Of a stretch of DNA of 64,000 nucleotides, positions 24,503-33,564 are shown piece by piece. Source of the DNA: JAEZHK01 sp040768845 (GTDB taxonomy: Bacteria > Bacillota > Clostridia > Christensenellales > Aristaeellaceae); NCBI GenBank assembly GCA_040768845.1, contig JAXGME010000004.1, forward strand, positions 248,001 to 312,000, in the 5' to 3' direction. Below the pieces are notes generated by a model, which saw only the letters and a list, made by a program, of their open reading frames with translations, did no database searches and was not told where the DNA came from. Numbering within the stretch: the stretch's first letter is position 1; each line of letters starts with the position of its first letter. A program made the translations under genes and the position numbers.

Positions 24503-26080
24503 TCAGCGGTGCTGCGCGCGGTATTCGGTGGGCGTGAGCCCGGTAAATTTCTTAAAGCAGACGGAGAAGTACTGCGGGTCGCCGTAGCCGGTTTCGGCCG
24601 CGACCTCATAGGTGCGCTTGGCGGTGTCCCGGAGCAGTTCCTTGGCCTTTTCCAGCCGCAGGTTGATCAGATAGTCAATAAAGGTGACGCCCAGCTTCTT
24701 TTTGAACAGGATGCTCAGGTAGGTGGGGCTGACGAACACGTGGGCCGCCGCGGCGTTGAGCGACATGCCCTGGTCCGCGTAGTGCCCGGCGATGTAGGCG
24801 CAGGCGCCCTCGATCAGCTGGTTGCCGCAGGAGGCGCGCGCCTCCTCGATCAGGCGGTGGGCCTCGGTCAGCTGCTCCAGCACGATGTCCCGGCAGTCGT
24901 CCAGCGACTGGGCGGAAAAGGCGCGGCGGTAGGCTTCGTCGGCGCGGGCGGGGTCGGCCTTTCCGGCCTCCGTCAACAGCTTGATGGCCCCGTTCAAAAG
25001 GTCAATGGTGAGCACGCGCAGGTTTTCGACGGACAGGATGCCCGCCGAGCGCAGCGTTTCAAAAAACCGGACGACGCCCTCCTCAAGCTCCGCCGCGGAG
25101 CCCTGCTTGAGCCGGGAGAGCAGCTCCTTGGACTTATCGAAGGGGTAGAGCCGCGCCTCCTCCCGGCGGTCAAAGGCGTCGTAGGTGTTGTAGCGCCCCA
25201 GCGTCGCGCGGCTCCGGAGCGCCTGGTGCGCGCTGAGGTAGGAGCGGTTTAGCTGACACAGCGCGTCTACGGGTTCTCCGATGGCCGCGGTGGTGGCCAG
25301 GTCCAACTGCTCGTAGAGCTCTGCGCGAATCAGCTCGATCAGCGCCGCGACGAAGGCGCGCTCCTTGTCCTTATACTTGGTGCGCGCGCAGTAGATCAGC
25401 GCCGCGCCGCCCCGGTTCCGCTCAAAGGCCGCCGCGTCGGTCTTGGCCTCGGACTTGATGATGTCCAGTGCGGCGCATTCGATCAGCGCACCGTCCCGGG
25501 CCGCGCCCTTTTCGGGTTCAAAGTCGATCAGGCACACGGTGAAGCCCTCGCCGGAGAGCGGCATGCCCACAAAGCGCAGCATATCCTCGACTTCCGTCTG
25601 GGAGAGCGCCTGCTCCAGCAACTGGTTGAGCAGCTTCTGGCGCATCAGCGGCATGGCCTGGTCCAGCTGCAGCCGCATGCGGCTCATCTGGTGCTCGCGC
25701 ACGCGGGCGGCGTCCACCTGGCGCTCGAGCCGCCGGACCGCCTTGACCAGATCCTCCGGCGGCACGGGCTTTTGCAGGTATTCGCGCACGCCCAGCTTCA
25801 GCGCCTCCTGCGCGTAGGCAAATTCGTCATGCCCGCTGAGGATGGCCACCATCGTGCCGGGCAGCGCCTCCCTGAGCTTTGCGCAAAGCTGGAGCCCGTC
25901 CATAAACGGCATGCGGATGTCGGTCAGCACGATATCGGGCCGGAACGTCAGCGCCAGCGCCAGCGCCTGTTCGCCGTCTCCGGCGCCGCGGGCCTCGTAG
26001 CCCAGCCCCGCCCAGTCGACGCCCGCCATCAGCGCCTCCCGGAGCATGTCCTCGTCCTCGACAATCAACAGTTTGTACAT
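24503..26080 (-). CDS. YesN-type response regulator with AraC DNA-binding domain
   Basis: A 525-residue response regulator. The receiver domain is at residues 1-120 (LLIVEDEDML, phosphoacceptor Asp in DIVLTDIRMPFMDG). A long middle region follows, then a C-terminal AraC double helix-turn-helix (about 425-525, with VSPTYLSILFKKKLGVTFID and GYGDPQYFSVCFKKFTGL). ATG 26080 is preferred because GGGAGG is 8 nt upstream; GTG 26086 is too close to it. It is the partner of the kinase 25 nt downstream and likely activates the divergent sugar transporter operon. Confidence 0.93.
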   Translation of the reverse strand: MYKLLIVEDEDMLREALMAGVDWAGLGYEARGAGDGEQALALALTFRPDIVLTDIRMPFMDGLQLCAKLREALPGTMVAILSGHDEFAYAQEALKLGVREYLQKPVPPEDLVKAVRRLERQVDAARVREHQMSRMRLQLDQAMPLMRQKLLNQLLEQALSQTEVEDMLRFVGMPLSGEGFTVCLIDFEPEKGAARDGALIECAALDIIKSEAKTDAAAFERNRGGAALIYCARTKYKDKERAFVAALIELIRAELYEQLDLATTAAIGEPVDALCQLNRSYLSAHQALRSRATLGRYNTYDAFDRREEARLYPFDKSKELLSRLKQGSAAELEEGVVRFFETLRSAGILSVENLRVLTIDLLNGAIKLLTEAGKADPARADEAYRRAFSAQSLDDCRDIVLEQLTEAHRLIEEARASCGNQLIEGACAYIAGHYADQGMSLNAAAAHVFVSPTYLSILFKKKLGVTFIDYLINLRLEKAKELLRDTAKRTYEVAAETGYGDPQYFSVCFKKFTGLTPTEYRAQHR

Positions 26081-26222
26081 GGTCACACCCTCCCGGAACC
26101 TATCGGAATCTTATCAGATTTTGCGCGCCCCGTAAACCGCCGCGGCGCCCCGGGATGCGAAGTGTTAAAAAAATCAGCGTATATGCATAGAAAAATCCAC
26201 TGTATGGGCGGCGGTCAGGTTC

Positions 26223-26228
26223 TATAAT
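26223..26228 (+). promoter_or_regulatory. Candidate -10 of the sugar ABC operon
   Basis: A perfect TATAAT lies 38 nt before the ATPase start, but no good -35 hexamer is found at 16-18 bp. This would fit a promoter that needs the YesN-type activator. Confidence 0.4.
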
Positions 26229-26265
26229 GGTAAAGGATTCGTAATCCCGGAGGGAGGAATGCGCG

Positions 26266-27786
26266 ATGAGCCGGACGACGCCCTGCGACGAGGCGCTGCG
26301 CATGGAGGGGGTCTCCAAGGCTTTTCCCGGCACGCTGGCGGTAGACCATGTGGACTTTGACGTGCGGGCCGGCGAGGTACACGCGCTGGTGGGCGAAAAC
26401 GGCGCGGGCAAATCCACACTGATGAAGCTTCTGGCGGGCTCCTTTTCAGATTATACAGGAAAGGTCTTCATTCGCGGAAAGGAAGTGACGCTGCACACCC
26501 CGGCCCAGTCCAAGGCCCGGGGCGTGGGCATGGTCTATCAGGAGCTTTCGCTGGCCCGGCCCATCTCCATTGCGGAAAACCTGCTGGTGGGCAAGCTCCC
26601 GAAAAAAGGGGTGTTCATCGACCGCGCCGCGGTCCGCAATCGGGCGGCGGAGCTGCTCGAGCAGGTGGGGCTTTCCTACCTGGACCCGTCGATGCCCGTT
26701 TCGGACATCAGCCAGTGCGAAGCGCAGTTGGTGGAGATCGCAAAAACCCTGGGCGACAACCCGCGCATCCTGGTGATGGACGAGCCCACGTCCGCGCTGT
26801 CCAACGAGGAGGTCAAGCGCCTGTTCGCCATCATCCGCCGTTTGAAGGCCCAGGGCATCGCCATCATCTACATTTCGCACCACCTGCAGGAGGTGTTTGA
26901 AATCGCCGACCGCATCACCGTGATGCGCGACGGCAAAAAGCGCGGCACCTACGACGCGGGCGAAACCACGCGCGGCGAAATTGTGGACCTGATGGTGGGC
27001 CGGTCGGTCAGCGAGTTTTACAGCCGCCGCAGCCCGGCCATCGGCGGTGAAATGCTCCGGGTGGAGCACCTGAGCCGCTGGGGGTTCTTCCACGACGTGA
27101 GCTTTTCGGTGCGCGCGGGAGAGACGCTGGCCGTCTGCGGCCTTGCGGGCGCCGGGCGCACGGAATTGGCCCGCGCCATCGTGGGCGTCGACCCCTGCGA
27201 CGAGGGCGCGATCTATCTGCGCGAAAAGCCCGTGCGCTTCAAAACCATGTTCGAGGCCATTCAGTCCGGTGTGGTGTACCTGACGGAGAGCCGAAAGTAC
27301 GACGGCCTGGCCGTGCGCCTGACCGCCGCCGAAAACGCGGTGGCCGCCCACATCCCCAGGCTGTCAAGGGGCATCTTCTTCTGCCCCAAAATGGGCGCGC
27401 GGGACGTGGCGGAGATCATGGAAGCCCTCAGCGTCTACCCGATGGAGCCGAACCGCCCGGTGACCAACTTCTCCGGCGGCAATCAGCAGAAGATCCTGAT
27501 GGCCAAGTGGCTGATGACCCGGCCCAGCGTGCTGATTTTGGACGAGCCCACCCGGGGCGTGGACATCGGCGCCAAGGAGATCATCCACAAGGCGGTGGAA
27601 AACCTGGCCGCCAGCGGCAGCGCCGTAATTTTGATCACCAGCGACCTGCCCGAAATGGTGGGCCTGAGCGACCGGGCGGTGGTGCTGAGAAACGGCCACG
27701 TGATCGGCGAAATCCGGCGGGAGGAAATCAGCGAAAGCGCGCTTTTGCTTGCCGCGAACGGGGAGGGGAAACATGTCCATGCATAG
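26266..27786 (+). CDS. Sugar ABC transporter ATP-binding protein (RbsA/MglA type)
   Basis: A 506-residue double ATPase that drives sugar uptake. The first half has Walker A GENGAGKSTL, a degenerate signature ISQCEAQLVEIAK, and LVMDEPTSALSNEE. The second half has CGLAGAGRTELARAI, the signature FSGGNQQKILMAKWL and LILDEPTRGVDIGAKE, as usual for RbsA/MglA/XylG. GGAGGGAGG precedes the start. Two permease genes, a binding protein and a mutarotase gene follow. The mutarotase suggests L-rhamnose or a similar deoxyhexose, but this is inferred. Confidence 0.93.
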   Translation: MSRTTPCDEALRMEGVSKAFPGTLAVDHVDFDVRAGEVHALVGENGAGKSTLMKLLAGSFSDYTGKVFIRGKEVTLHTPAQSKARGVGMVYQELSLARPISIAENLLVGKLPKKGVFIDRAAVRNRAAELLEQVGLSYLDPSMPVSDISQCEAQLVEIAKTLGDNPRILVMDEPTSALSNEEVKRLFAIIRRLKAQGIAIIYISHHLQEVFEIADRITVMRDGKKRGTYDAGETTRGEIVDLMVGRSVSEFYSRRSPAIGGEMLRVEHLSRWGFFHDVSFSVRAGETLAVCGLAGAGRTELARAIVGVDPCDEGAIYLREKPVRFKTMFEAIQSGVVYLTESRKYDGLAVRLTAAENAVAAHIPRLSRGIFFCPKMGARDVAEIMEALSVYPMEPNRPVTNFSGGNQQKILMAKWLMTRPSVLILDEPTRGVDIGAKEIIHKAVENLAASGSAVILITSDLPEMVGLSDRAVVLRNGHVIGEIRREEISESALLLAANGEGKHVHA

Positions 27787-28789
27787 TCAGGCCGCGCCTG
27801 CCGACAGCCGCAGGCGCAGCGTCAACCGCCTGACGCTGGCGGTCAACCGGCTGGGCGTATATGTGATCGTGCTGCTGCTGGCGCTTCTTGGCATCGTCCT
27901 GGCGCCCGGAAAGTTCCTGACCGCGCGCAACCTGATGGCGGTGGTGCAGGCGGTGTCCCTTTTGGGCATCACATCGGTGGGCATGAGCTTTGTGGTGTTC
28001 AGCGCCAACTTCTCCGACATGTCGGCGCCGATGACCATCGCCTTCTCGGGCATGATCTCGGTCACGTTCATCGGCCTCGGCTTCTGGCCGAGCCTTCTGA
28101 TCGGCGTCGCCTGCGGCACGGTGCTGGGCGTGGTCAACGGCCTGGTCATCGGCAAGCTCCGGGCACACCCGGTCATCTGGACGATGGCGTTCAACTTCGT
28201 GCTCTCGGGCATCGTGCGCTGGCTCTACGGCGGCAACCAGATCTACCCGGACGTGATTGCCGGCGACACTCCGGCGGTGGAGGCGTTCTTCGCCATTTCC
28301 CGGTCGGACTTTCTGGGCGTTCCCATCATGGTGCTGGTGATGCTGGTGATGTTTGCGATCGGGCAGTACGTCTTGACCCACACGGCCTTTGGCAACCAGC
28401 TGAAGGTGGTGGGCTCCAACTACGAAGCGGCGCGGCTTTCGGGCATCAACATCGTCAAGATCATCGTCGTGGTATTCCTGATCTCGTCCTTCTGCGCGGC
28501 GGTCACGGGGCTTTTCCTGGCTTCCATCTCCAAGACGGGCGCCTACTACAACGGCGAGGGCTATGATTTCCGCGCGATGACGGCGGTGCTTCTGGGCGGC
28601 ATGACGCTGGCCGGCGGCAAGGGCGACCTCATCGGCACCTTCGGCGGCGTACTGACGATGGGCCTCCTGTCCAACATCATGAACCTGGTGGGCGTTTCCA
28701 CCTTTGAGCAGTACCTGGTGCTGGGCGTGATGTTTCTCGTGATCGTGTGGATCAACACCACTTCCGACAGAAAGCTGGGGCGAAGCTGA
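27773..28789 (+). CDS. Sugar ABC transporter permease (RbsC type) 1
   Basis: A 338-residue membrane permease with 8-10 helices. It has the RbsC-family loop GSNYEAARLSGINIVKIIV (about residues 219-237), which contacts the ATPase, and the C-terminal GGMTLAGGKGDLIGTFGGVL. ATG 27773 overlaps the ATPase gene by 14 nt and has GGGGAGGGG upstream; the frame extends back to 27749 without a better site. It is probably paired with permease 2 as a heterodimer. Confidence 0.92.
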   Translation: MSMHSQAAPADSRRRSVNRLTLAVNRLGVYVIVLLLALLGIVLAPGKFLTARNLMAVVQAVSLLGITSVGMSFVVFSANFSDMSAPMTIAFSGMISVTFIGLGFWPSLLIGVACGTVLGVVNGLVIGKLRAHPVIWTMAFNFVLSGIVRWLYGGNQIYPDVIAGDTPAVEAFFAISRSDFLGVPIMVLVMLVMFAIGQYVLTHTAFGNQLKVVGSNYEAARLSGINIVKIIVVVFLISSFCAAVTGLFLASISKTGAYYNGEGYDFRAMTAVLLGGMTLAGGKGDLIGTFGGVLTMGLLSNIMNLVGVSTFEQYLVLGVMFLVIVWINTTSDRKLGRS

Positions 28790-29823
28790 TGGCCGGACAC
28801 AAGCGCAAATCCATTCCCAAGAGGATCGACGAAAACCGCGCGTACCTGCTGGTCGCGCTGATGATGGTGCTGGGCATCTTTGCAAAGAACTTCTTCACGA
28901 TGTACAATATGAAGTCGATCCTGGACTCCACCATCCTCTACGCGATGATCGGCAGCGGGTTCACCCTCTGCATGATCGCCGGACACATGGATCTGTCGGT
29001 GGGCTACATGGCAAACCTGGGCGCGGTGCTGGTGATGGGCGTTCACACGCTGCAGAAAATGCCCTGGGCCGTGGCGCTGCCCGTGGCGCTGGCGGCGGGC
29101 ACGCTGTTTGGCACGCTGAACGGGCTGCTCATCTCCAAGGGCAAGATCCACTCGTTCATCGTGACGCTGGGCATGCAGTTCGTGCTGAAGGGCATTATGT
29201 CCATCTACTGCAATGGTGCGGAAATCGGCGACAAGGGCGACTACGCCTTTGCGGACTTCCTGAATAAGTTCCTGAAGCCCTTCCCGCTGACGCCCAAGGT
29301 GATCGTGGCGCTCACGGTGGTCATACTGCTGGCGGTGATCCTGAACAACACGCGCTTCGGGCGGAACGTCTACATTGTGGGCGGCAACCTGGAGACGGCC
29401 TGGCTGGGCGGCATCAACGCCACCGGCACCACCGTCGGCGTGTTCGCGATCTCCGGTTTCGTATCGGCGCTGGGCGGCGCGCTGTTCGCCATCGCCCAGT
29501 CTTCCGCCGCGCCCAACATGGGCGAAAAGGGCATCGCGCCCCTGATGGTGGCGCTGGCCGCGACCATCATCGGCGGGACTTCCACAGACGGCGGCCGCGG
29601 CAGCGTGTGGAAGACATTCGTCGCGGTGCTGGGCCTCATGGCCATGTTCAACGTGCTGACCGCCCTGGTGGGCAAGTACGAAATCCAGATCCTCTCCAAC
29701 GGCGTGGTGCTGGCGGCGGTGGTGCTGTACGAAACCACCACCAATTACTTCGCAAAGCGCAAGGTGGGCATTCGCGCGCAGCTGGTCATCGAGCGGCAGC
29801 AGATGCTCTCCGGCGTCAAATGA
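28789..29823 (+). CDS. Sugar ABC transporter permease (RbsC type) 2
   Basis: A 344-residue permease homologous to the preceding one, with GGNLETAWLGGINATGTTVG (about residues 200-219) and AATIIGGTSTDGGRGSVW. Its ATG at 28789 shares one base with the stop of permease 1. Two different RbsC-type subunits in one operon indicate a heterodimeric channel rather than the RbsC homodimer of E. coli. Confidence 0.92.
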   Translation: MAGHKRKSIPKRIDENRAYLLVALMMVLGIFAKNFFTMYNMKSILDSTILYAMIGSGFTLCMIAGHMDLSVGYMANLGAVLVMGVHTLQKMPWAVALPVALAAGTLFGTLNGLLISKGKIHSFIVTLGMQFVLKGIMSIYCNGAEIGDKGDYAFADFLNKFLKPFPLTPKVIVALTVVILLAVILNNTRFGRNVYIVGGNLETAWLGGINATGTTVGVFAISGFVSALGGALFAIAQSSAAPNMGEKGIAPLMVALAATIIGGTSTDGGRGSVWKTFVAVLGLMAMFNVLTALVGKYEIQILSNGVVLAAVVLYETTTNYFAKRKVGIRAQLVIERQQMLSGVK

Positions 29824-29870
29824 CGGGTTTGCCCCCTGTGGGTGAATATAATCGATGGAGGGAAACGAGA

Positions 29871-31007
29871 ATGAAGAGAGTCCTCATGCTGGCCCTGGCG
29901 CTGATGCTGGCCCTGGCCCCGGCCGCGATGGCCGCGGCCGAACTGCCCGATCCCACCAGCGTACTGTCCACCGACGGACAGGTGCTGATGCCGGTTCTGA
30001 CGGTCAAGGAGTTCCCCGAGCGCCCCGAGGACCCGGCCGCGCTGCCCGAGGACGACGCGGGCCGCTACTATGACATGGAGTACGCCGGCTGGGACGCCGA
30101 GTCCAAGGTCAACATCCCCGCTTCGCCCGCCGACGGCCCCGAGGGCAAGAAGGTCATCCTGATCGTCCACGGCGATCACCCCTGGACCACCGCCTACATC
30201 AACGGCGCCAAGAAGGCCTGCGAGTTCTTCGGCATGGAGCTGGAGGCCTGGAGCCCCAACTGGGACGTCAACGTGCAGAACCAGCTGATCGACCAGGCCA
30301 TCAACGCGCGCCCCGACGCCATCGGCCTGATCCCGCTCAACGCCGAGTCCGCCGTGCAGCAGTTCCGCAAAATCAACGAGGCGGGCATCCCGGTGTTCGG
30401 CACCAACACGCTGCCCACCTCCGACGCGATGAAGTACATGATCTCCTGGACCGGCCCGGACGACTGGGGCCAGATGCGCCTGCTGGCCGACAGGCTGGCC
30501 GACGCCATGGGCAACAAGGGCGGCGTGTGCTACATCACCCACAACGCCGGCACCTCGCCCTACTTCGCCCGCACCTACGGCCCGATCACTCAGTTCAAGA
30601 AGATCGCGCCGGACATCAAGACCCTCGACATCCAGACGCCCGGCTTTGACGCCGTGCAGTGCAAGCAGGTGGTGTCCGACTGGATCACCCGCTTCGGCGA
30701 CGAGCTGAACGCCATCTTCCTTGCGGACGACTCCGCCCAGGCCATCGGCACCATCGACGCCATCAAGGAGGCGGGCCGCAGCGACATCCTCGTGGTGGCC
30801 GCCGGCAACTCCAAGCAGGGCATGGACCTGGTCAAGAGCGGCGACCTTCTGGCCATCAACTACCAGACCGCCGAGGGCGACGGCGCCGCCGTGTGCTACT
30901 CGATGGCCAAGTGGTTCGCCGGCCAGGAAGTGCCCGCCATCGGATACCTGGCGCAGGACATCATCACCAAGGACAACGTGGACGGTTTCTATCCGCCCCA
31001 GTGGTAA
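29871..31007 (+). CDS. Sugar-binding protein (periplasmic-binding type 1)
   Basis: A 378-residue substrate-binding protein. Residues 1-22 are a Sec signal peptide with a likely cleavage after AMA (residues 20-22); no lipobox cysteine is present, unlike most binding proteins of monoderm Bacillota. About 70 acidic and proline-rich residues precede the two-lobed domain, which begins near KKVILIVHGDHPWTTAYING and includes NARPDAIGLIPLNAESAV and NAIFLADDSAQAIGTIDAI. ATG 29871 follows GGAGGG. It delivers the sugar to the transporter encoded just upstream. Confidence 0.92.
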   Translation: MKRVLMLALALMLALAPAAMAAAELPDPTSVLSTDGQVLMPVLTVKEFPERPEDPAALPEDDAGRYYDMEYAGWDAESKVNIPASPADGPEGKKVILIVHGDHPWTTAYINGAKKACEFFGMELEAWSPNWDVNVQNQLIDQAINARPDAIGLIPLNAESAVQQFRKINEAGIPVFGTNTLPTSDAMKYMISWTGPDDWGQMRLLADRLADAMGNKGGVCYITHNAGTSPYFARTYGPITQFKKIAPDIKTLDIQTPGFDAVQCKQVVSDWITRFGDELNAIFLADDSAQAIGTIDAIKEAGRSDILVVAAGNSKQGMDLVKSGDLLAINYQTAEGDGAAVCYSMAKWFAGQEVPAIGYLAQDIITKDNVDGFYPPQW

Positions 31008-31039
31008 GCATAGGCATCTGAATCTCCGGATCGGATGCG

Positions 31040-31071
31040 GCGCGGGAGAGGGCTTCGGCCCTCTTCCGCGC
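31040..31071 (+). terminator. UUCG-capped hairpin after the binding-protein gene
   Basis: A 14-bp stem (GCGCGGGAGAGGGC with GCCCTCTTCCGCGC, one G-U pair) closed by a TTCG loop, 32 nt after the stop. There is no T-run, so it is probably an mRNA-stabilising or partial-termination hairpin that keeps binding-protein mRNA in excess over the downstream gene. Confidence 0.65.
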
Positions 31072-31110
31072 GCTCCCGGCGGACAAAACCCGCGCATTAA
31101 GGAGGACGCT

Positions 31111-31443
31111 ATGGGAAGGGTTCAGCGGTTCGGATCGGTGATCGGCGTGAAGCCGGAAAAGCTGGAATACTACAAAAAGCTCCACGCGGCGCCGTGGCCC
31201 GAGATCAACGCCATGATCAAGGCGTGCAATATCCGGAACTATTCGATCTACTACAAGGACGGGCTGCTGTTCAGCTACTACGAGTACGTGGGCGACGATT
31301 ATGAGGCGGACATGGCGAAAATGGCCGCCGACCCCAAGACCCAGGAGTGGTGGGATGAATGCAAGCCCTGCCAGCAGCCCCTCGAGACCCGCGCCCCCGG
31401 CGAGTGGTGGGCGGACATGCCCGAGGTCTACCATCTGGACTGA
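31111..31443 (+). CDS. L-rhamnose mutarotase family protein
   Basis: A 110-residue protein that fits the RhaM/YiiL family, which interconverts alpha and beta anomers of L-rhamnose or related sugars. It shows RFGSVIGVKPEKLEYYKKLH, with an N-terminal catalytic-type histidine, then IRNYSIYYKDGLLFSYYEY and the C-terminal PLETRAPGEWWADMPEVYHL. ATG 31111 follows AAGGAGG. As last gene of the transporter operon it suggests the imported sugar is L-rhamnose-like; no isomerase or kinase gene is nearby. Confidence 0.85.
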   Translation: MGRVQRFGSVIGVKPEKLEYYKKLHAAPWPEINAMIKACNIRNYSIYYKDGLLFSYYEYVGDDYEADMAKMAADPKTQEWWDECKPCQQPLETRAPGEWWADMPEVYHLD

Positions 31444-31451
31444 CGTTCGAA

Positions 31452-33350
31452 TTACTTTTTCTTCGCCTTTGCCCACTTGCTGCTGTACGCGCGCCTGGGC
31501 GGACGGGACGGGCCGGCGGGCGCGGCTTTCCGGCCTTCCCGCGCGCGTTCGGGCGCCTCGGCAGGGCGCACCAGGCAGTCCTTGCCGTAGCCGATCAGGT
31601 CCTCCCGGCCGCAGCGTTTCAGGGCCTCCAGCACAAGCGGGCGGTTTCGGGGCGCCCGGTACTGCAAAAGCGCGCGCTGCAGTGCCTTTTCGTGGAGCGA
31701 ACGCGGTACGAAGACGCGTTTCATGGTGCGGGGGTCCAGCCCCGTATAAAACATGCAGGTGCTGAGGGTGCCGGGGGTTGGGTAGAAGTCCTGCACCTGC
31801 TCCGGCTGGTGGCCCGTGTCCCGGAGGTACAGCGCCAGTTCCACCGCGGCGTCAAGGTCGCTGCCGGGGTGGCTGCTCATCAGGTAGGGCACCAGGTACT
31901 GCCTGAGGCCCAGTTGCCGGTTGACGGCTTCGTATTTTTTTACAAAGGCGTCGTACACGTCCCGGCCGGGCTTGCCCATCAGCGCCAGAACGCCGGGGGA
32001 GACGTGCTCGGGCGCCACCTTCAGCTGTCCGCTGACGTGGTGCAGGCAAAGCTCCTTCAGAAAGGGGCTGTCCCGATCCAGCATCAGGTAATCGTAGCGG
32101 AGGCCGGAGCGGATAAACACCTTCTTCACGCCGGGCAGCGCCCGGATCCTGCGCAGGATGGAGAGGAGCTCCGCGTGGTCCGGAACCAGGCGGCCGCAGG
32201 GCTTGGGGTACAGGCATTGGCGGTCCTTGCAGGCCCCCAGCGTGGTCTGCTTTTTGCAGGCGGGGCGGCGGAAGTTGGCGGTGGGCCCACCCACATCGTG
32301 GATATAGCCCTTGAAGCCGGGCATGCGCGTCAGCGCCTCTGCCTCCCGGACGATGGAGTCCGGGCTGCGGGACTGCACGATCCGCCCCTGATGGAACGTG
32401 AGCGCGCAAAAGCTGCACGCGCCAAAACAGCCCCGGGTGGCGGAAATGGAAAAGGCCACTTCCTCCAGCGCGGGCACGCCGCCCAGCGCGTCGTAATCCG
32501 GATGGGCGCGGCGGGTGTATTTCAGCTGGTACGCTTGGTCCAGCTCCTCCCGGCTCAGCGGAAAGCCGGGGGGCGTCGCGATCAGATAGCGCCCCGTATC
32601 CTGCTGCTGGCACAGGGGCTTGCCGCGGTAGGGGTCCTGCTCGTCATACTGGCGCATGAACGCCCGGGTATAGGCGGCCTTGTCCGAGGCAACCTCGCGG
32701 TGGGAGGGGATTTCCTCCACGCCCTCGGGCTTTTCCTTTTGCAGGTAGCAGATGCCGCGCATGTCAAAAAGCGCCTCCCGGGGCGCGCCGCGCTCCAGCC
32801 AGGCGGCGCACTCCAGGATGGATTTTTCGCCCATGCCGTACATTAGAAGGGTGGCGCCGCTGTCCACCAGCACGGAATGGCGCACCCTGTCCTCCCAATA
32901 GTCGTAGTGGGAAAAGCGCCTCAGCGAGGCTTCCACGCCGCCGATCAGGATGGGCGCGTCGGGATACGCCTGCCGGATCCGGTTGCAGTACACGATGGTC
33001 GCCCGGTCCGGGCGGAGCCCCGAGCGCCCGCCGGGGGCGTAGGCGTCTTCGTTCCTTCTCTTTTTCGCCGCGGTGTAGTGGTTGACCATGCTGTCGATGA
33101 CCCCCGCCGTCACCAAAAACCCCAGGCGTGGCCGCCCAAAGCGCCGGAAGGCGGCATCGTCCCGGTAGGGCGGAAGGCACAGCATGGCGACCCGGTACCC
33201 GGCGCGCTCCAGCACGCGGCCGATGATGGCGTGACCGAAGGAGGGATGATCCACATAGGCGTCTCCGCACACATAGACAAAATCCGGCGCGTCCCAGCCC
33301 CGGGCGCGCATGTCCTCCGGCGTCACCGGCAGAAAATCATTTCGATTCAT
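31452..33350 (-). CDS. YgiQ family radical SAM protein
   Basis: A 632-residue member of the YgiQ (UPF0313) family of unknown reaction. The N-terminal domain has FVYVCGDAYVDHPSFGHAII and GGVEASLRRFSHYDYW. The radical SAM cluster motif is the CxxxCxxC in RGCFGACSFCALTFHQGR (about residues 302-319). The C-terminus is a basic tail (KKAAP-type and KWAKAKKK). It is convergent with the mutarotase gene (8 nt apart) and has its own consensus promoter. Confidence 0.92.
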   Translation of the reverse strand: MNRNDFLPVTPEDMRARGWDAPDFVYVCGDAYVDHPSFGHAIIGRVLERAGYRVAMLCLPPYRDDAAFRRFGRPRLGFLVTAGVIDSMVNHYTAAKKRRNEDAYAPGGRSGLRPDRATIVYCNRIRQAYPDAPILIGGVEASLRRFSHYDYWEDRVRHSVLVDSGATLLMYGMGEKSILECAAWLERGAPREALFDMRGICYLQKEKPEGVEEIPSHREVASDKAAYTRAFMRQYDEQDPYRGKPLCQQQDTGRYLIATPPGFPLSREELDQAYQLKYTRRAHPDYDALGGVPALEEVAFSISATRGCFGACSFCALTFHQGRIVQSRSPDSIVREAEALTRMPGFKGYIHDVGGPTANFRRPACKKQTTLGACKDRQCLYPKPCGRLVPDHAELLSILRRIRALPGVKKVFIRSGLRYDYLMLDRDSPFLKELCLHHVSGQLKVAPEHVSPGVLALMGKPGRDVYDAFVKKYEAVNRQLGLRQYLVPYLMSSHPGSDLDAAVELALYLRDTGHQPEQVQDFYPTPGTLSTCMFYTGLDPRTMKRVFVPRSLHEKALQRALLQYRAPRNRPLVLEALKRCGREDLIGYGKDCLVRPAEAPERAREGRKAAPAGPSRPPRRAYSSKWAKAKKK

Positions 33351-33407
33351 GAGACCCTTTCAAAAGTCATGTGAAAACAAACGGAGCGCGTCGCGCCCCG
33401 CTCATTT

Positions 33408-33436
33408 ATTATAGGGGAAGGCGTTCCGGCTGTCAA
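33408..33436 (-). promoter_or_regulatory. Consensus promoter of the YgiQ gene
   Basis: On the minus strand, TTGACA (33431-33436), a 17-bp spacer and TATAAT (33408-33413), both hexamers perfect. Confidence 0.85.
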
Positions 33437-33500
33437 GGCGCGCGGGGCGGCCGTTTGCGTCAAGGGATTCTGCGGAATTTCCCGGCTGGGAGCGAAGCGC

Positions 33501-33529
33501 TTGTTTCCTTTACGCGGCTGGTTTATACT
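33501..33529 (+). promoter_or_regulatory. Promoter of the DUF815 gene
   Basis: TTGTTT (33501-33506), a 17-bp spacer and TATACT (33524-33529), about 36 nt before the ATG. The -35 is weak. Confidence 0.5.
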
Positions 33530-33564
33530 GGGGAAGGCCGGTTGCGGCGGGAAGGGAACGAAAA

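Noticed and set aside
22669..24537. 622-codon plus-strand frame opposite the YesM-type kinase
   Set aside because: Antisense shadow; the kinase strand has all HAMP, H-box and ATPase motifs.
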